A stretch of 64,000 nucleotides of DNA, taken from Phycisphaerae bacterium. Lineage in GTDB: Bacteria > Planctomycetota > Phycisphaerae > UBA1845 > PWPN01. Under the pieces are notes generated by a model. The model saw nothing but the letters and a program-made list of their open reading frames with translations, did not search any database and had not been told where the DNA came from. Location of the stretch: the NCBI GenBank assembly GCA_012729395.1, contig JAAYDF010000361.1, positions 1-64,000 on the forward strand. Reading direction: 5' to 3'. Below, in pieces: positions 10,901 to 20,220 of the stretch (positions are counted from its first letter, which is position 1; every line of letters starts with the position of its first letter). The translations under genes and the position numbers were made by a program.

Positions 10901-12073
10901 TATGCGAGCGACGGGACGATGACCGATCGCGTGTTCATCAGCTGGAGCCAGGGCACATACGATCGATATCACATGATCTATCGCGGCTTGACCGACGATG
11001 CCACACAAGCCGAGGCGATCACCGGCTGGTTCGAGGGGGGATACTACGAAGACTTCAGCGGCGCCGCCAACGTGCAGTACTACTACTTCGTCAAGGCCGC
11101 CATCGCCGAGGACGGCACCGGCGAGACTGACTTCAGTGTCGGTGTTCTTGGATGGCGGACCATGGTGCTGCCGTCGAATCTCATCGCCTCCGATGGCAAA
11201 TCGACCGAGTATGTTCGCGTCACCTGGGATGCAGGTGAGCCCGGATTGTGGTACCAGCTCTATCGCGGAACATCCGACAACCCAAAGCTCGCCGGCACGA
11301 TCACCAGCTGGCTTCTGGATATCGCCTCCAGGGATGACACGACCGCCGTACCGGGCACGACCTACTACTACTGGATCAAGGCGGCCACCAACCCGGCGGG
11401 AACCGACGCCTCCGCCACCATCGGTGGCGACACTGGTTGGAGAGCCCTGGCCGGGCCGACCGCCAGTGCGAGCAATGGAACCTATGTCGATCGCGTGACT
11501 GTCAGTTGGGCTGCCGTTTCCGGGGCATCCTATTACCGCGTGTACCGCTCTGCGACCAGCAGCTCTTCCAACGCCGTTTCGATCGGTGGTTGGCAGAGTG
11601 CTGTCTCGTTCGATGACACCACCGCCGAGCCGGGCTTGCTCTTCCACTACTTCATCAAGGCAGCCATCGACAGATTCGGGGATCGGGCCAGCAACTACGG
11701 CCCGGGAGCGGTCGGCATGCGGGCACGCGACTGCAACGGCAACGGCGTGCCCGATCAGAACGACCCGGATGACGACACTGATGGCATTCCGGATGGGTGC
11801 GACCTGTGCCCGAATACGGTTCCGGGTTCGCCGGTGGACGCGGATGGCTGTCCGCCGTTGATCCCCGGCGACTACGACCGCGACGGCGACGTGGATACCG
11901 ACGACTTCGCTGAATTCGAGGCGTGCGCTTCCGGGCCGGGCATATCGCGGTCAACAGAATGTTCGAACCGGGACTTCGACAGCGACAACGACGTCGATCA
12001 ATCCGACTTCGGGGTTTTCCAACGCTGTTACAGCGGCGAGAACGTGCCTGCCGATCCGAATTGCGCAACTTGA
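7958..12073 (+). CDS. Secreted subtilisin-like (S8) protease with P domain, seven FN3-like repeats and dockerin-like tail
   Basis: The 1371-aa protein has a signal peptide (about 1-28), a propeptide, and an S8 peptidase domain with Asp in CDDGLQTAHPDL (about 163-164), His201 in KHGTAVAGV, Asn in SAGNQ and Ser383 in GGTSSASPL. A P/homoB-like domain as in proprotein convertases follows. About residues 600-1255 form seven ~94-residue FN3-like units, each near APTNVSASDGT, then VTWDAVPGATHYRVYR and ending in SGWR. The C-terminus has Asp-rich DPDDDTDGIPDGCDLCP and two EF-hand-like units (DRDGDVDTDDF; DSDNDVDQSDF) with paired cysteines, resembling dockerin tags. ATG 7958 has AAGGAAGGGG upstream. 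It is the first of five exported cargo proteins in element A. Confidence 0.9.
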   Translation: MRLIAVSTIGLAVILLGTMASYGQVAAEDTSELIVFLKPGTDAKGFAAARGLTVKRALRSDPNAYVMAAADAKQARARLNSMRATAKTESAGPIRSAYANAKRHYVLDAFVPNDPYFHKDTPSAPWPGQWHLVNEHTPGLDARVEGAWNRNATGGGVVIGICDDGLQTAHPDLAPNYLAAHSWDFYDDDSDPNPAQTADKHGTAVAGVAAARGGNGIGVTGAAPYANLAGLRLPFHVLDQDAADFVDATLYHSSGSNTSIKIKNHSYSYTKAYYITDVEADALATSTAAGTIHCWSAGNQSYDCNVKDLQNEPGAITVSALGSDGQYASYSNYGACVFVTAPSDSDGLFGITTTDRTTEASGYNGSMDDFPDPDYTSDFGGTSSASPLVAGVLAMAKQVQPALDTRFAKHLLARTSAIVNSDDSTPESDGGWRTNAAGFHFNQRYGFGLIDADQLTSQAVLYAGPTTQTTQTTGTVAVNQTLADNGTYTVQFSFSAALPLEEVLVDVDFETTNTYPVELNLTSPSGYRTRLIRGINASPFEPHARVAWQYCTNALWGENPAGIWTLEMEDIRTDAKQVTWHSYRVTARMGTLTYNDCITAPTNVSATDGTYEYTRVTWTGVSGATHYRVYRATANNFELAMPISGWQTGTSFDDTDNLPLTAYYYWVRASADSSGLCGSLASNSDLGWSKLRAPTSVSASDGTTTAGVEITWDAAPSATHYRVYRNDVDNPAFAIPISSWQTSLSYLDSSSAASPGVLKYYWVCSAISSTGQAASWFSEDDTGYRKLAPPTNVQASQGAFADLVRITWTATPGASHYLVYRNSTDNPASAVAISSWFTGTSFDDIMAEPCEDAYYWVRAAVNIGGSRPSDVSASASGYRPMPAPTNVSASDGTFLGYCRVTWDAVPGATHYRVWRSTTNDPQTADTLGSWRTETSYDDTSAISGAVYYYWVTAANDAFGTCASFKSESDSGWRGLSPPSNVYASDGTMTDRVFISWSQGTYDRYHMIYRGLTDDATQAEAITGWFEGGYYEDFSGAANVQYYYFVKAAIAEDGTGETDFSVGVLGWRTMVLPSNLIASDGKSTEYVRVTWDAGEPGLWYQLYRGTSDNPKLAGTITSWLLDIASRDDTTAVPGTTYYYWIKAATNPAGTDASATIGGDTGWRALAGPTASASNGTYVDRVTVSWAAVSGASYYRVYRSATSSSSNAVSIGGWQSAVSFDDTTAEPGLLFHYFIKAAIDRFGDRASNYGPGAVGMRARDCNGNGVPDQNDPDDDTDGIPDGCDLCPNTVPGSPVDADGCPPLIPGDYDRDGDVDTDDFAEFEACASGPGISRSTECSNRDFDSDNDVDQSDFGVFQRCYSGENVPADPNCAT

Positions 12074-12171
12074 GCTGCAAACGGCCAGTACCCACTGCGG
12101 GGTTATCAACGTGAGCGACACGCTGTTCAAAGGAAAACCACAACTGTGGAAACGCTACCGCTCCTGCGCGA

Positions 12172-13374
12172 TCAGGCGGCTTCCACTTTCCAACCCATGC
12201 TTCGGCCTTCTCCGTAGTCGAGCCGCTTGAGCTTGAGCCGGGCGGTGTCTTCCTGGGCGTTGCTAATGTGATGGCAGAGGCCGCGGCGGACCATGGCGGC
12301 GAAGAATCCGCAGGGATTCCGGGTGCCTAGCGCCAGTGCCCGCTCGGCGGCGGCGAACCAGCGTAAACGCTCGGCCTGGGTTTGCCGGACGATGCCGGCG
12401 GCGACCGCTTCCCAGAACAGCCGATCCAGGCGCTGCGGCTGCTTGAGGTCCGCCAGGGCGATGCTTCGCAGCCGTGGCGGGGCCTGTCTTCCTTGGCCCG
12501 TCGGGACGCCACCGGCTCGGCCGTGCCTGAGTTCGTGGTTTTCAGATCTCGCAGAGAGTTCCCGGTTTTGTGTAGGGGGTGGTGATTTGGCTGTGGAAAG
12601 CTCGCGAGGCGGGGGCGATTGCCGGGCGGGTGTGTCATGGCGACACGCGGGGAACATATGGTCCAGGGCAACCACGACGGCCAGGCCCCAGCGGTTCAGG
12701 GCGGTCTGTGACGAGGCCACGACCGTGAGCCAGCCGGCGTCGATGAGTTGCTTGCGGGCGGCCTTGACATTGCGGGCGTCCACGCCGAAGACATCGGCGA
12801 TCCACGACGCCTTGCAGCGTCCGCCGGTCAGCGGTGCCCGATTTCGGTAGTACACGCACCGCAGCAGGTGGCCCAGCACCGTTGCGATCAGCACCTTGCG
12901 GCGCTGGCCGGCCAAGTACCTGATAACCCTGCGGGGCACGGGGATCTTGCGCCGCCAGTTCTGCACCATGGCCTGCATGTCGAGATAATCGTCGTCGGTG
13001 CCGCCGACGGCGCCGACGCCGTCATCGCCCGGCGATACCGGCTCCAGGCGGATATCGTCGCCGAGCCAGCGGAGCAGTCGGGCTTCCTGCAGACGCCGGA
13101 TGGCCGCCCGGTGGCGGGCCAGGTCGCCCGAGCCGGTCAGCGGCAGCAGTTCCTCGACGCGGTAACAGGCGGTGAGCTTGCGGTTCATCCGGCATCGCCG
13201 GGCCATAAGCTCGTGGCAGCCGAGCCAGACGCGGAAGGCGAAGAGGTCAATGGTTCCGGTGCGTTGCGCCCACCATGCCTTGAGCAGGTGCTCGGCCTTG
13301 ATGAAGACGTATCCGCCGGCGGGTTTTTCGACGCGCACACGCCAGGTGCTTTCGGGGTTGTGTTCAGGCCTCAT
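12172..13374 (-). CDS. DNA-binding-like protein of mobile elements, possible replication initiator
   Basis: The 400-aa basic protein has no signal peptide. The central part (RCKASWIADVFGVDARNVKAARKQLIDAGWLTVV) reads as a winged helix-turn-helix, and the N-terminal half resembles winged-helix modules of plasmid initiators (AFRVWLGCHELMARR, RHRAAIRRLQEARLLRWL). I cannot name the family. Its position among cargo genes in an integrative element, and its composition, suggest a replication or regulatory role. The ATG at 13374 has only a weak ribosome site, so the exact start is uncertain. Confidence 0.65.
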   Translation of the reverse strand: MRPEHNPESTWRVRVEKPAGGYVFIKAEHLLKAWWAQRTGTIDLFAFRVWLGCHELMARRCRMNRKLTACYRVEELLPLTGSGDLARHRAAIRRLQEARLLRWLGDDIRLEPVSPGDDGVGAVGGTDDDYLDMQAMVQNWRRKIPVPRRVIRYLAGQRRKVLIATVLGHLLRCVYYRNRAPLTGGRCKASWIADVFGVDARNVKAARKQLIDAGWLTVVASSQTALNRWGLAVVVALDHMFPACRHDTPARQSPPPRELSTAKSPPPTQNRELSARSENHELRHGRAGGVPTGQGRQAPPRLRSIALADLKQPQRLDRLFWEAVAAGIVRQTQAERLRWFAAAERALALGTRNPCGFFAAMVRRGLCHHISNAQEDTARLKLKRLDYGEGRSMGWKVEAA

Positions 13375-13787
13375 GTTCGGATTCTTCAGGAAGACCGCGC
13401 ACTTGACGGACGCGCGGCATATCCTTCGATGACGGGAGGCGGAACATCCGGCGTGGCACGTGTAGGAAGTGCAAACCAGTGATTGACAAACCCCGCAGGT
13501 TGGGCTACGAAGAAGGTGAAGGGGTTCTTCCCAGCCGCCATGCCGGACATCTATCGCGACCCGCCTGACTGTGCCTCCGCCACGAGGCTGTTGTCAGAGC
13601 GGGCTCAACCTGTCATCGAATAAACGTCTCATTCAGATGCCTCGGCCGCGCCTGTCGTCGCGAGCCGAGGCCATGACCTCACGCTATACCTTCTCGCGGG
13701 ATTTGCCAAGCCCTCAATGGACCCCGCTCTCCTGTTCCTGTTTTTGTGACACTGAGCGCGTCCACAAGCTTGGTCTGATACCTTGGA
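13375..13787. other. Gene-free interval with a promoter-like pair
   Basis: No gene is supported. On the plus strand TTGACA (13483-13488) and TACGAA (13506-13511) are spaced by 17 bases, but no plus-strand gene follows; an untranslated RNA or chance are both possible. Confidence 0.35.
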
Positions 13788-16385
13788 CTACCAACCCATG
13801 CACTCTGGATCAGGTGATGCGCCTTCGCCGCTGAAGCACCTCTGTAGCGCCCCAAAGTCAGATTGGTCCACGTCGCCGTCATCATCCAAATCCGCCATCC
13901 GGCAGAGCTCATTGCCGTTGTGGGGTATACCCGCCCCAGAGAGACAGGCCATGAAGATGGCTAGGTCCTCAGCGTCAACATCTCCATCCCTATCAAGATC
14001 CGGTGATATTGTGACAATCAATTCAATGCCAGTGGCACCATAGCGCACACCCCAGATGCCGACGGCCAAGTTCGGCATGCGTAGTTCAGAGAACCCTCCA
14101 TCCATTCCGCCGAAGCTCAACGTGTCGAATCGATCTCCTACCTTCGGCTGGTAATCCCCAACGAGAATCACGCTAAGCACACCATCAAGGGATGCATGAC
14201 CCGACACGTGAAGCTTGTCGTGCCAAGCGTGTTCTACGGCTCCGCCAATCTCGATCGAGAGCACCCCATTGGCCCACTGCGTATACTGTCCTTGTACAAG
14301 CAGTTCAGCCGCCCCTGGGGGGTGCCCAATGGCAAGCGTGCCGCCGTTAACAATATTCGCAGCAACTCGCCCTGAACCTCCAAGGTAGCCGTTCGCGCCA
14401 ATACTCACTTCATCCGTGGCCGCCCCCACGACTCCAGGCCCAATCGCGATGCTGCCGCCAGCTGTTCCTACTTCGCCATGCTGCCCTATTATAAGGAGCT
14501 CGCCGATTACCACGACCGCCCCGCCCTCGACGGAAAGCGACCCACGGCCCTCACCTCCGACAACGACCCCACCCGCTATGCTCGCCGAGGATTCCGAGTC
14601 GCGCACAACAACTAAGCCGTTCGACTCACGAAAACTACCAATGGCCATAGCCTCCGCAGAAAGTGTTCCGCCATGCTCTACTATGACAGTACCACAACCC
14701 TCCATTCCGCTGTTGATCATATTGCCTTCAACAACAGCAGCATGGTCGATCAGTACGATACCGACGGAGGCTGTGGAGCTACGTCCCAGATTCAACTCGC
14801 CAAAAGTAAGCTCTGCGGATTCAGTAACATGGAGACTCGCGTGTCCTTTCTGCCCAACATTGAAGACGTCAGCACTCAAATGGCTCGATGACTCCGCGAC
14901 TGTGATCGTAGACACACCGGAAGGCTCAGCTGACTGATTGAGCCAGCCAGAAACACTCATCCTCGCACCGCCAGAAATATCTACGGAAGCCGTCCCTTCA
15001 TCCGCCACATTGAAGAACACCGCCACCGACATGCTAGAGTTTTCGCCGGAAAGTATCACTTGTCCTTCGGACGAGTTAGCAAAACCGACATGGCCTCCCA
15101 CGGTGTCACAGCATGCCTCACCATCGATAATCAGGACCCCGTTGCCCTGCCATCCCACTCTGATGCCCCCGCCGGTAGCATGACTTCCTTCAGTCAGTAA
15201 GCACTCCCCGCTTGACTCGACATCACGGCCCAGATTCAACTCGTCAAACTCGAGCCCCGCCTCGTCCTGCACGGTTACACGGCCATAACCGGCCGTGCCC
15301 ACATTGAATACTCCCGCCTTTAGAAACGAATCTAGGCCGGATAGGAGAACGGTCCCAGAACTTCCCGAGTTCCAACCCAGGTTAAGCCATTCGCTAGTAG
15401 TCATAACTCCGCCGGAATCTATGATAAGAGCGCCAGTAGCATTGACCCCGTACCCCACGGTAAGCCATTGATCATGATGCCACACACACCCCGCACCAAC
15501 AGTGACAGTAGCCTCAGAATCACGTCCATACGCAATCGTGCTTGTTACCTGATCGATCCACCATGCGAGCGATGAGACGCTCGTAGCTGCCATAACTGTT
15601 CCGTAGGTTCCATTGCGCCTGTATATAAAAGAGTGAACACCCGCCAACTGCGAGCCGACAAAAAGACCGCCACCACTATCGCCTTCGCAAGTAGTAAACT
15701 CCAGATTGACGGGGGATCTGCCACCAAAGACGCTGGCGCTCTGACTACTCGGTGAGTCAAGGTCACACAGCAGTAGCCGATCGGACCAGTCAGGTATATA
15801 CTCATTTCCACGAAGGTCAATGACATTCCGGCCGGCGCGCCTGGTTCCATAGTTTTGCTGGGCTTGGCAGGATAGCATCGAAGGGTTAGTCCCACATCCG
15901 CAGGGTGCGTAACCAGTTAGGCCGTAGCCTACCAGCACGGCTGTGGAGTTCTTTTCATTAGAGCCACGATAAAGAGCTGCCGGAGGGATTAGCGATGGCG
16001 GCAGAGCTCGGGTGAGAGATACCAATGCAAGATCCCATCCGTCATTAGGGTTGCGGTTATTCGGCCAGTCTGCCAGAAAGGTGGGGTATACGACGATTTC
16101 TGTGACATCGTAGCCCATAAACTGTACAGGCCAGTTCGGAGGTATTGGCGTTCCGTTGCCTTCGGGATCGACCACATTGTGCGCAGCCGTGAGCACCCAG
16201 ATTGGGCTGATGAGCGTTCCTGAGCCTGGACCAATTCCATTGAGTTGCCCCACACAAGGGTAATTCTCTCCTAATGCTATATAGTCGGATGGGTATCCCG
16301 TTGGAACGCCAAGTCCCGCCCAGGCTGTACCCACAAGCAGGCTAATGGTCACAGCGACCGATGCAACTCCCTTAAAAATGTTCAT
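13788..16385 (-). CDS. Secreted trypsin-like protease with T5SS/PEP-CTERM-type repeats and dockerin-like tail
   Basis: The 865-aa protein has a signal peptide (cleavage near GTAWA|GLG) and a chymotrypsin-fold domain with His in TAAHN, Asp in DGWDLALVSL and Ser in EGDSGGGLF. Residues about 290-690 are short beta repeats of the kind annotated as T5SS/PEP-CTERM-associated repeats (for example GGVMTTSEWLNLGWNSGSSG, FNVGTAGYGRVTVQDEAG, INSGMEGCGTVIVEHGG). The C-terminus has two calcium-loop units ([29 protein letters not shown]) and the CFSGEG...DPEC cysteine pattern shared with the subtilase. An exported protease displayed or anchored through its C-terminal tag is a reasonable inference. Confidence 0.85.
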   Translation of the reverse strand: MNIFKGVASVAVTISLLVGTAWAGLGVPTGYPSDYIALGENYPCVGQLNGIGPGSGTLISPIWVLTAAHNVVDPEGNGTPIPPNWPVQFMGYDVTEIVVYPTFLADWPNNRNPNDGWDLALVSLTRALPPSLIPPAALYRGSNEKNSTAVLVGYGLTGYAPCGCGTNPSMLSCQAQQNYGTRRAGRNVIDLRGNEYIPDWSDRLLLCDLDSPSSQSASVFGGRSPVNLEFTTCEGDSGGGLFVGSQLAGVHSFIYRRNGTYGTVMAATSVSSLAWWIDQVTSTIAYGRDSEATVTVGAGCVWHHDQWLTVGYGVNATGALIIDSGGVMTTSEWLNLGWNSGSSGTVLLSGLDSFLKAGVFNVGTAGYGRVTVQDEAGLEFDELNLGRDVESSGECLLTEGSHATGGGIRVGWQGNGVLIIDGEACCDTVGGHVGFANSSEGQVILSGENSSMSVAVFFNVADEGTASVDISGGARMSVSGWLNQSAEPSGVSTITVAESSSHLSADVFNVGQKGHASLHVTESAELTFGELNLGRSSTASVGIVLIDHAAVVEGNMINSGMEGCGTVIVEHGGTLSAEAMAIGSFRESNGLVVVRDSESSASIAGGVVVGGEGRGSLSVEGGAVVVIGELLIIGQHGEVGTAGGSIAIGPGVVGAATDEVSIGANGYLGGSGRVAANIVNGGTLAIGHPPGAAELLVQGQYTQWANGVLSIEIGGAVEHAWHDKLHVSGHASLDGVLSVILVGDYQPKVGDRFDTLSFGGMDGGFSELRMPNLAVGIWGVRYGATGIELIVTISPDLDRDGDVDAEDLAIFMACLSGAGIPHNGNELCRMADLDDDGDVDQSDFGALQRCFSGEGASPDPECMGW

Positions 16386-16494
16386 GTGCTTCGGCCCTCG
16401 ACCACAGAAGTACAGAATACTGTGCGAGTATCACCCTGTTATCTTCCGCTCTGGAGGATCACGGCCCTCGTCAGAGCACAGCTACTCCGCCGTC

Positions 16495-16624
16495 GTCACG
16501 GCTCCCGTGGTCCCGTGTACGCTGCCTGGAACAGGCCGAAGTCGGACTGATCCACGTCGCCGTCATTGTCCAGGTCGGCGAACTCGCATTCAGGAGCGAC
16601 CGGTACGGCCGGGCCGGAAGCGCA
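16495..16624. repeat. 130-base repeat, copy 1 (3' end of the LamG gene)
   Basis: This segment aligns without gaps to 20091-20220 with 15 mismatches. Both encode the last part of the dockerin-like tag ([15 protein letters not shown]...YTGPREP) of adjacent genes. Confidence 0.8.
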
Positions 16625-19600
16625 GTCTGCCCACAAGCCGTAGTCATCGGAATCGACATCGCCATCCCTATTGAAGTCACTCGGGCGTGGGATGTAGTCG
16701 AATGGACCACGGCAACTCTCGATCACGATGCCAAGTGGCACCGGACCGCCATCCGGGCCGGTGAAGTTCCCGATACCCAGGCCGCGGTAGGTCCCACCCG
16801 CTCCTGGCCGGAAGTCGAATCCCGCGGTGGCGGCGCTCGAGAGCAGCCCCCACATGCCCGCGGCTTGCGCTGTTACGACAACTTCGACCTCGCCATTCAC
16901 ATTGGCATTCAAGGTGACTTGCCCCCCCGCTGGAACGGGGACCGGCACGACCAGAACCTGAGCTGTGTCCGAGAGGATCGGCACCGCACTGACCGACTCA
17001 AGTTCATAACTGAGCTTCACCGCGCTGCCGCCTATACTGCCGGACAACTCTGCACGTATCGTCGCTTTGGTCACCGAGGGATCGCCAAAGGACTCCGCAA
17101 CCACCCCGTCACCGGACAAGTAGAGCGGAACCTCAAGCGTCACGGCTTCCTCGCGATGGTTGGTGATGCTCACCGTGTCGCACCAGGACAGGCTGCCTTT
17201 GGCCCGCAGCGTCGTCGGCCCCCCATAGCCCATGTGGAACGAATACAGGTTCACATTGCCAGTGATCTTGGCAAGATCCTTAATGAACGTCTCGCCACAC
17301 GAGCCAACACTGGGCACAAAGTCTCCCATATCGATACTGCCGTCCTTGATAGTGTCGATGACCGTGCCCGCCGCCCCGGCCGCCGAGGCATCGACCTCTG
17401 CCTGCCCCCGCACGTTACCGTTGGCAAAGCCGCCTTCCCATGACCAGTTCAGCCACTCGGCCCGAACACAGTCACGGACAAGACCATCTACGAGAGCGGC
17501 CCAGCCAAAGGGTGTAGTAATCGGATGAACTTGATTGCCCGTCGTGTACTCAAACTGCACATCGACATCGACAATCGGCTTGCCGGAGCAGCTTCCGGTC
17601 GGTCCCGAGCCCGACTCCATCATCATCATCGGCTGGGCGATAAAACACTCCTCACACGCATCGCCCGTCCCGTCGCCGTTAGCGTCTTCCTGCAAGGGGT
17701 TGTAGATGTAGAAGCAGTTGTCGCAGGCGTCACCAACCCCGTCACCGTCCGTATCCGTCTGGCGGGGGTTGGGCACCGCGGGGCAGTTGTCGATCACGTC
17801 AGCCACGCCATCCCCGTCAGTGTCCGTCTGATCGGGGTTCGGCACATCGGGTGCGTTGTCTTCGGCGTCAGTGATCCCGTCGCCATCGGAGTCGGTTTCG
17901 CATGCGTCGATGACGCCGTTCTGGTCTGCGTCCAGAGACGGATCTTCAGCCAAGTCCTGCGCGTCCAACCGACCGTTGCGGTTGCAGTCCAGGCTCGGAT
18001 CCGTCTCAATCTCGCAGACGTCGCCAATGCTGTTGTTGTTCCAGTCGTTCTGGTCGGGGTTGAAAATCGCCGGGCAGTTGTCGCACAGATCCCCTACAAA
18101 GTCGCCATCCGCGTCCGCCTGCTCAGGGTTGTCGTGCTCAGGGCAGTTGTCGCAGGCGTCTCCGATTTCATCGTTGTCGCCGTCCTGCTGGCCGGGATTG
18201 GAGGCGTAAATGCAGTTGTCGTCAATGTCCCAGACGCCGTCCCCGTCACTGTCGCGCAGCAACTGGATCTGTACGGCGTAGTCGCCGTTCAGATCGACAT
18301 TGTTGCTGAAGTAGTCATCGTCCGGCGAGAAGAACAGGTGTGTGGCCCCGTTGGGCACTTGGATATCCACATAGCTGTCGCCGGGGATGAAGAAGTCCTG
18401 CGGGATATCAGTGGGTTGCGGACCACAGGCCGCCAGCACCACACGCATCTGGTCGAACCACTCGCCCACGTAACCGTAGAACTCCACCGTTCGCGAGTCG
18501 ATCAGCCTGACCCAGCCGCCGTCATCGAAATCCCAGGCCCGCCCGCCGGATTGGCCGTAGGTTGTGCCCGCTGCTCCCAGTTGGCTATCGCAATCCTGCA
18601 TACTGCTGGCCCGGGCCACCAGCCCGAGGATGTCACTGCTGAAGGTGATCTGACCCGTCAGACCCCTCGGCGTGTTCACCGGGTCGAAGTGGATCATGTA
18701 GCTGTCCACCACCGTGCCACTGGGAATCGTCGGCAGGGGTTCCGGCAGGTCCACGGACGCGGCGTACATGCAGGGCCAGGATGCGCACTGGCCGCTGATG
18801 TCCGCCGTGACGTCGGCCGTCAGGGTGTGATTCTCCCGTTCCAGAAACACCCGAAACCGCGTGTCGTGCCGCATCGCCCCATCGGTCACGTCGCTCGGGG
18901 CTGCGGGCAGTACCTCGATAGACTCTGAAGCGCTCACGATTACGCTGAGCGGAACGCACTCCGCCGAGACATGATCCTCGCCGGCATCGATGGCCCCGGG
19001 AACACGATGAAGCTGCCCCGCATCAGATACGAACTCACTGCTGCTGCTGAACAGGGCAAGTATGCCCGATTGGTCTTCCGGGCCAGCCGAGCCGGTGGAA
19101 GAGTAGTCGCCGAGGGAGGAGATGCGAAGCCAGTCACTGGGGCGAGCACAGAAATGATCGAGAGCAGCAATTGGTGCGCTGATTGCCGCTGGGGCCACGC
19201 ATGTTCGAAGATACGTCGCCTTCGGGTCCAGTGGCGAGTACCACACGCCGGGAGTAGAGAGTTCTGAAAGATTGCGCTGCACGTCGGAGATACGAACCCC
19301 AGTGATAACGCAAGGGGTATCAAACCTCCAAGAGTCTGTGCCAATGAGCACGGTCCTGTAGCTTCGGTTAGGTAGGCCGCCGACAAACGGGTGCGTGGCC
19401 ACCAATTGTCGATCGATCCACAGCTCCACTCCCCTTGGACCCCAGGTTCCTGCTACATGATGCCAACTGCCGACCAACTGAGCAGGATCAATCGTACTGA
19501 CTGCAAATGCCCAACCACTAGGGAAGCCTCGCCAGATGCCAAACATGAGAGTGTTGCCGTCCTTGCTGTGTCGTCCCAGATACCACCCGTCGTCAAACTG

Positions 19601-19984
19601 TTGCCCATACTCTCGACCTGAAGAGGACAAAACGAAATATGGGTTCGGAGCCTGAGTCAGCTTAACCCACATTTCAATAGTGCCCATTGTCGTCGTGCGA
19701 GGTGGGCTGGCATGTACGTTGCCTAGCCGCATGTAGTCGCCATTGCCGTCAGTGAGAACGCCACCACCGAAGAGGCTGTCACTTACTAGCCGCGCATCGC
19801 CGTGGAGGGTCGCATGGTGATTGCCAACGGCATCCTGAGTTGTTCCGTTCAGATAGTAGAGAGCTACAGTGTGCTCATCAGCATTCGGTGGACAAATGGC
19901 TGTAGCCGTTAACGACAAGTCGCCGAAAAGAACGGTGGTTGCCAGAACGAATCGGACCGGAAACGGCTTGGCATATGTCAACAT
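16496..19984 (-). CDS. Secreted LamG/thrombospondin-type-3 protein with dockerin-like tail
   Basis: The 1162-aa protein starts at [10 protein letters not shown] with a signal peptide ending near LTATA; GGAAGGA lies about 8 bases before the ATG at 19984. Residues about 60-220 form a LamG-like jelly roll ([29 protein letters not shown]). About residues 575-760 are thrombospondin type 3 calcium repeats ([29 protein letters not shown] and more). The end carries the two-unit tag ([28 protein letters not shown]) and finishes TGPREP. A secreted calcium-dependent binding or matrix role is likely; no catalytic motif is visible. Confidence 0.82.
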   Translation of the reverse strand: MLTYAKPFPVRFVLATTVLFGDLSLTATAICPPNADEHTVALYYLNGTTQDAVGNHHATLHGDARLVSDSLFGGGVLTDGNGDYMRLGNVHASPPRTTTMGTIEMWVKLTQAPNPYFVLSSSGREYGQQFDDGWYLGRHSKDGNTLMFGIWRGFPSGWAFAVSTIDPAQLVGSWHHVAGTWGPRGVELWIDRQLVATHPFVGGLPNRSYRTVLIGTDSWRFDTPCVITGVRISDVQRNLSELSTPGVWYSPLDPKATYLRTCVAPAAISAPIAALDHFCARPSDWLRISSLGDYSSTGSAGPEDQSGILALFSSSSEFVSDAGQLHRVPGAIDAGEDHVSAECVPLSVIVSASESIEVLPAAPSDVTDGAMRHDTRFRVFLERENHTLTADVTADISGQCASWPCMYAASVDLPEPLPTIPSGTVVDSYMIHFDPVNTPRGLTGQITFSSDILGLVARASSMQDCDSQLGAAGTTYGQSGGRAWDFDDGGWVRLIDSRTVEFYGYVGEWFDQMRVVLAACGPQPTDIPQDFFIPGDSYVDIQVPNGATHLFFSPDDDYFSNNVDLNGDYAVQIQLLRDSDGDGVWDIDDNCIYASNPGQQDGDNDEIGDACDNCPEHDNPEQADADGDFVGDLCDNCPAIFNPDQNDWNNNSIGDVCEIETDPSLDCNRNGRLDAQDLAEDPSLDADQNGVIDACETDSDGDGITDAEDNAPDVPNPDQTDTDGDGVADVIDNCPAVPNPRQTDTDGDGVGDACDNCFYIYNPLQEDANGDGTGDACEECFIAQPMMMMESGSGPTGSCSGKPIVDVDVQFEYTTGNQVHPITTPFGWAALVDGLVRDCVRAEWLNWSWEGGFANGNVRGQAEVDASAAGAAGTVIDTIKDGSIDMGDFVPSVGSCGETFIKDLAKITGNVNLYSFHMGYGGPTTLRAKGSLSWCDTVSITNHREEAVTLEVPLYLSGDGVVAESFGDPSVTKATIRAELSGSIGGSAVKLSYELESVSAVPILSDTAQVLVVPVPVPAGGQVTLNANVNGEVEVVVTAQAAGMWGLLSSAATAGFDFRPGAGGTYRGLGIGNFTGPDGGPVPLGIVIESCRGPFDYIPRPSDFNRDGDVDSDDYGLWADCASGPAVPVAPECEFADLDNDGDVDQSDFGLFQAAYTGPREP

Positions 19985-20090
19985 AAGGCTAATCCTTCCG
20001 ACCAAATTGCGCTGGCTCCACTCGTATGATTGGGCAATCACGGACACCAGCGGCCCGCACATAACTCTGGCAGCAGTCACCCCGTCCACC

Positions 20091-20220
20091 GTCACGGCTC
20101 CCGTGGCCCTGTGTACGCCCGCTGGAATATGCCGAAGTCGGCCTGGTCCACGTCGCCGTCGTTGTCCAGGTCGGCGAACTCGCATTCAGGAGCAACCAGT
20201 ACCGCCGGACCGAAAGCGCA
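20091..20220. repeat. 130-base repeat, copy 2 (3' end of the Ig-like gene)
   Basis: Gapless partner of 16495-16624, 115 of 130 bases identical. Confidence 0.8.

Noticed and set aside
10205-11647. Minus-strand open frame opposite the subtilase repeats
   Set aside because: Repetitive because the FN3-like units repeat; no independent coding signal.
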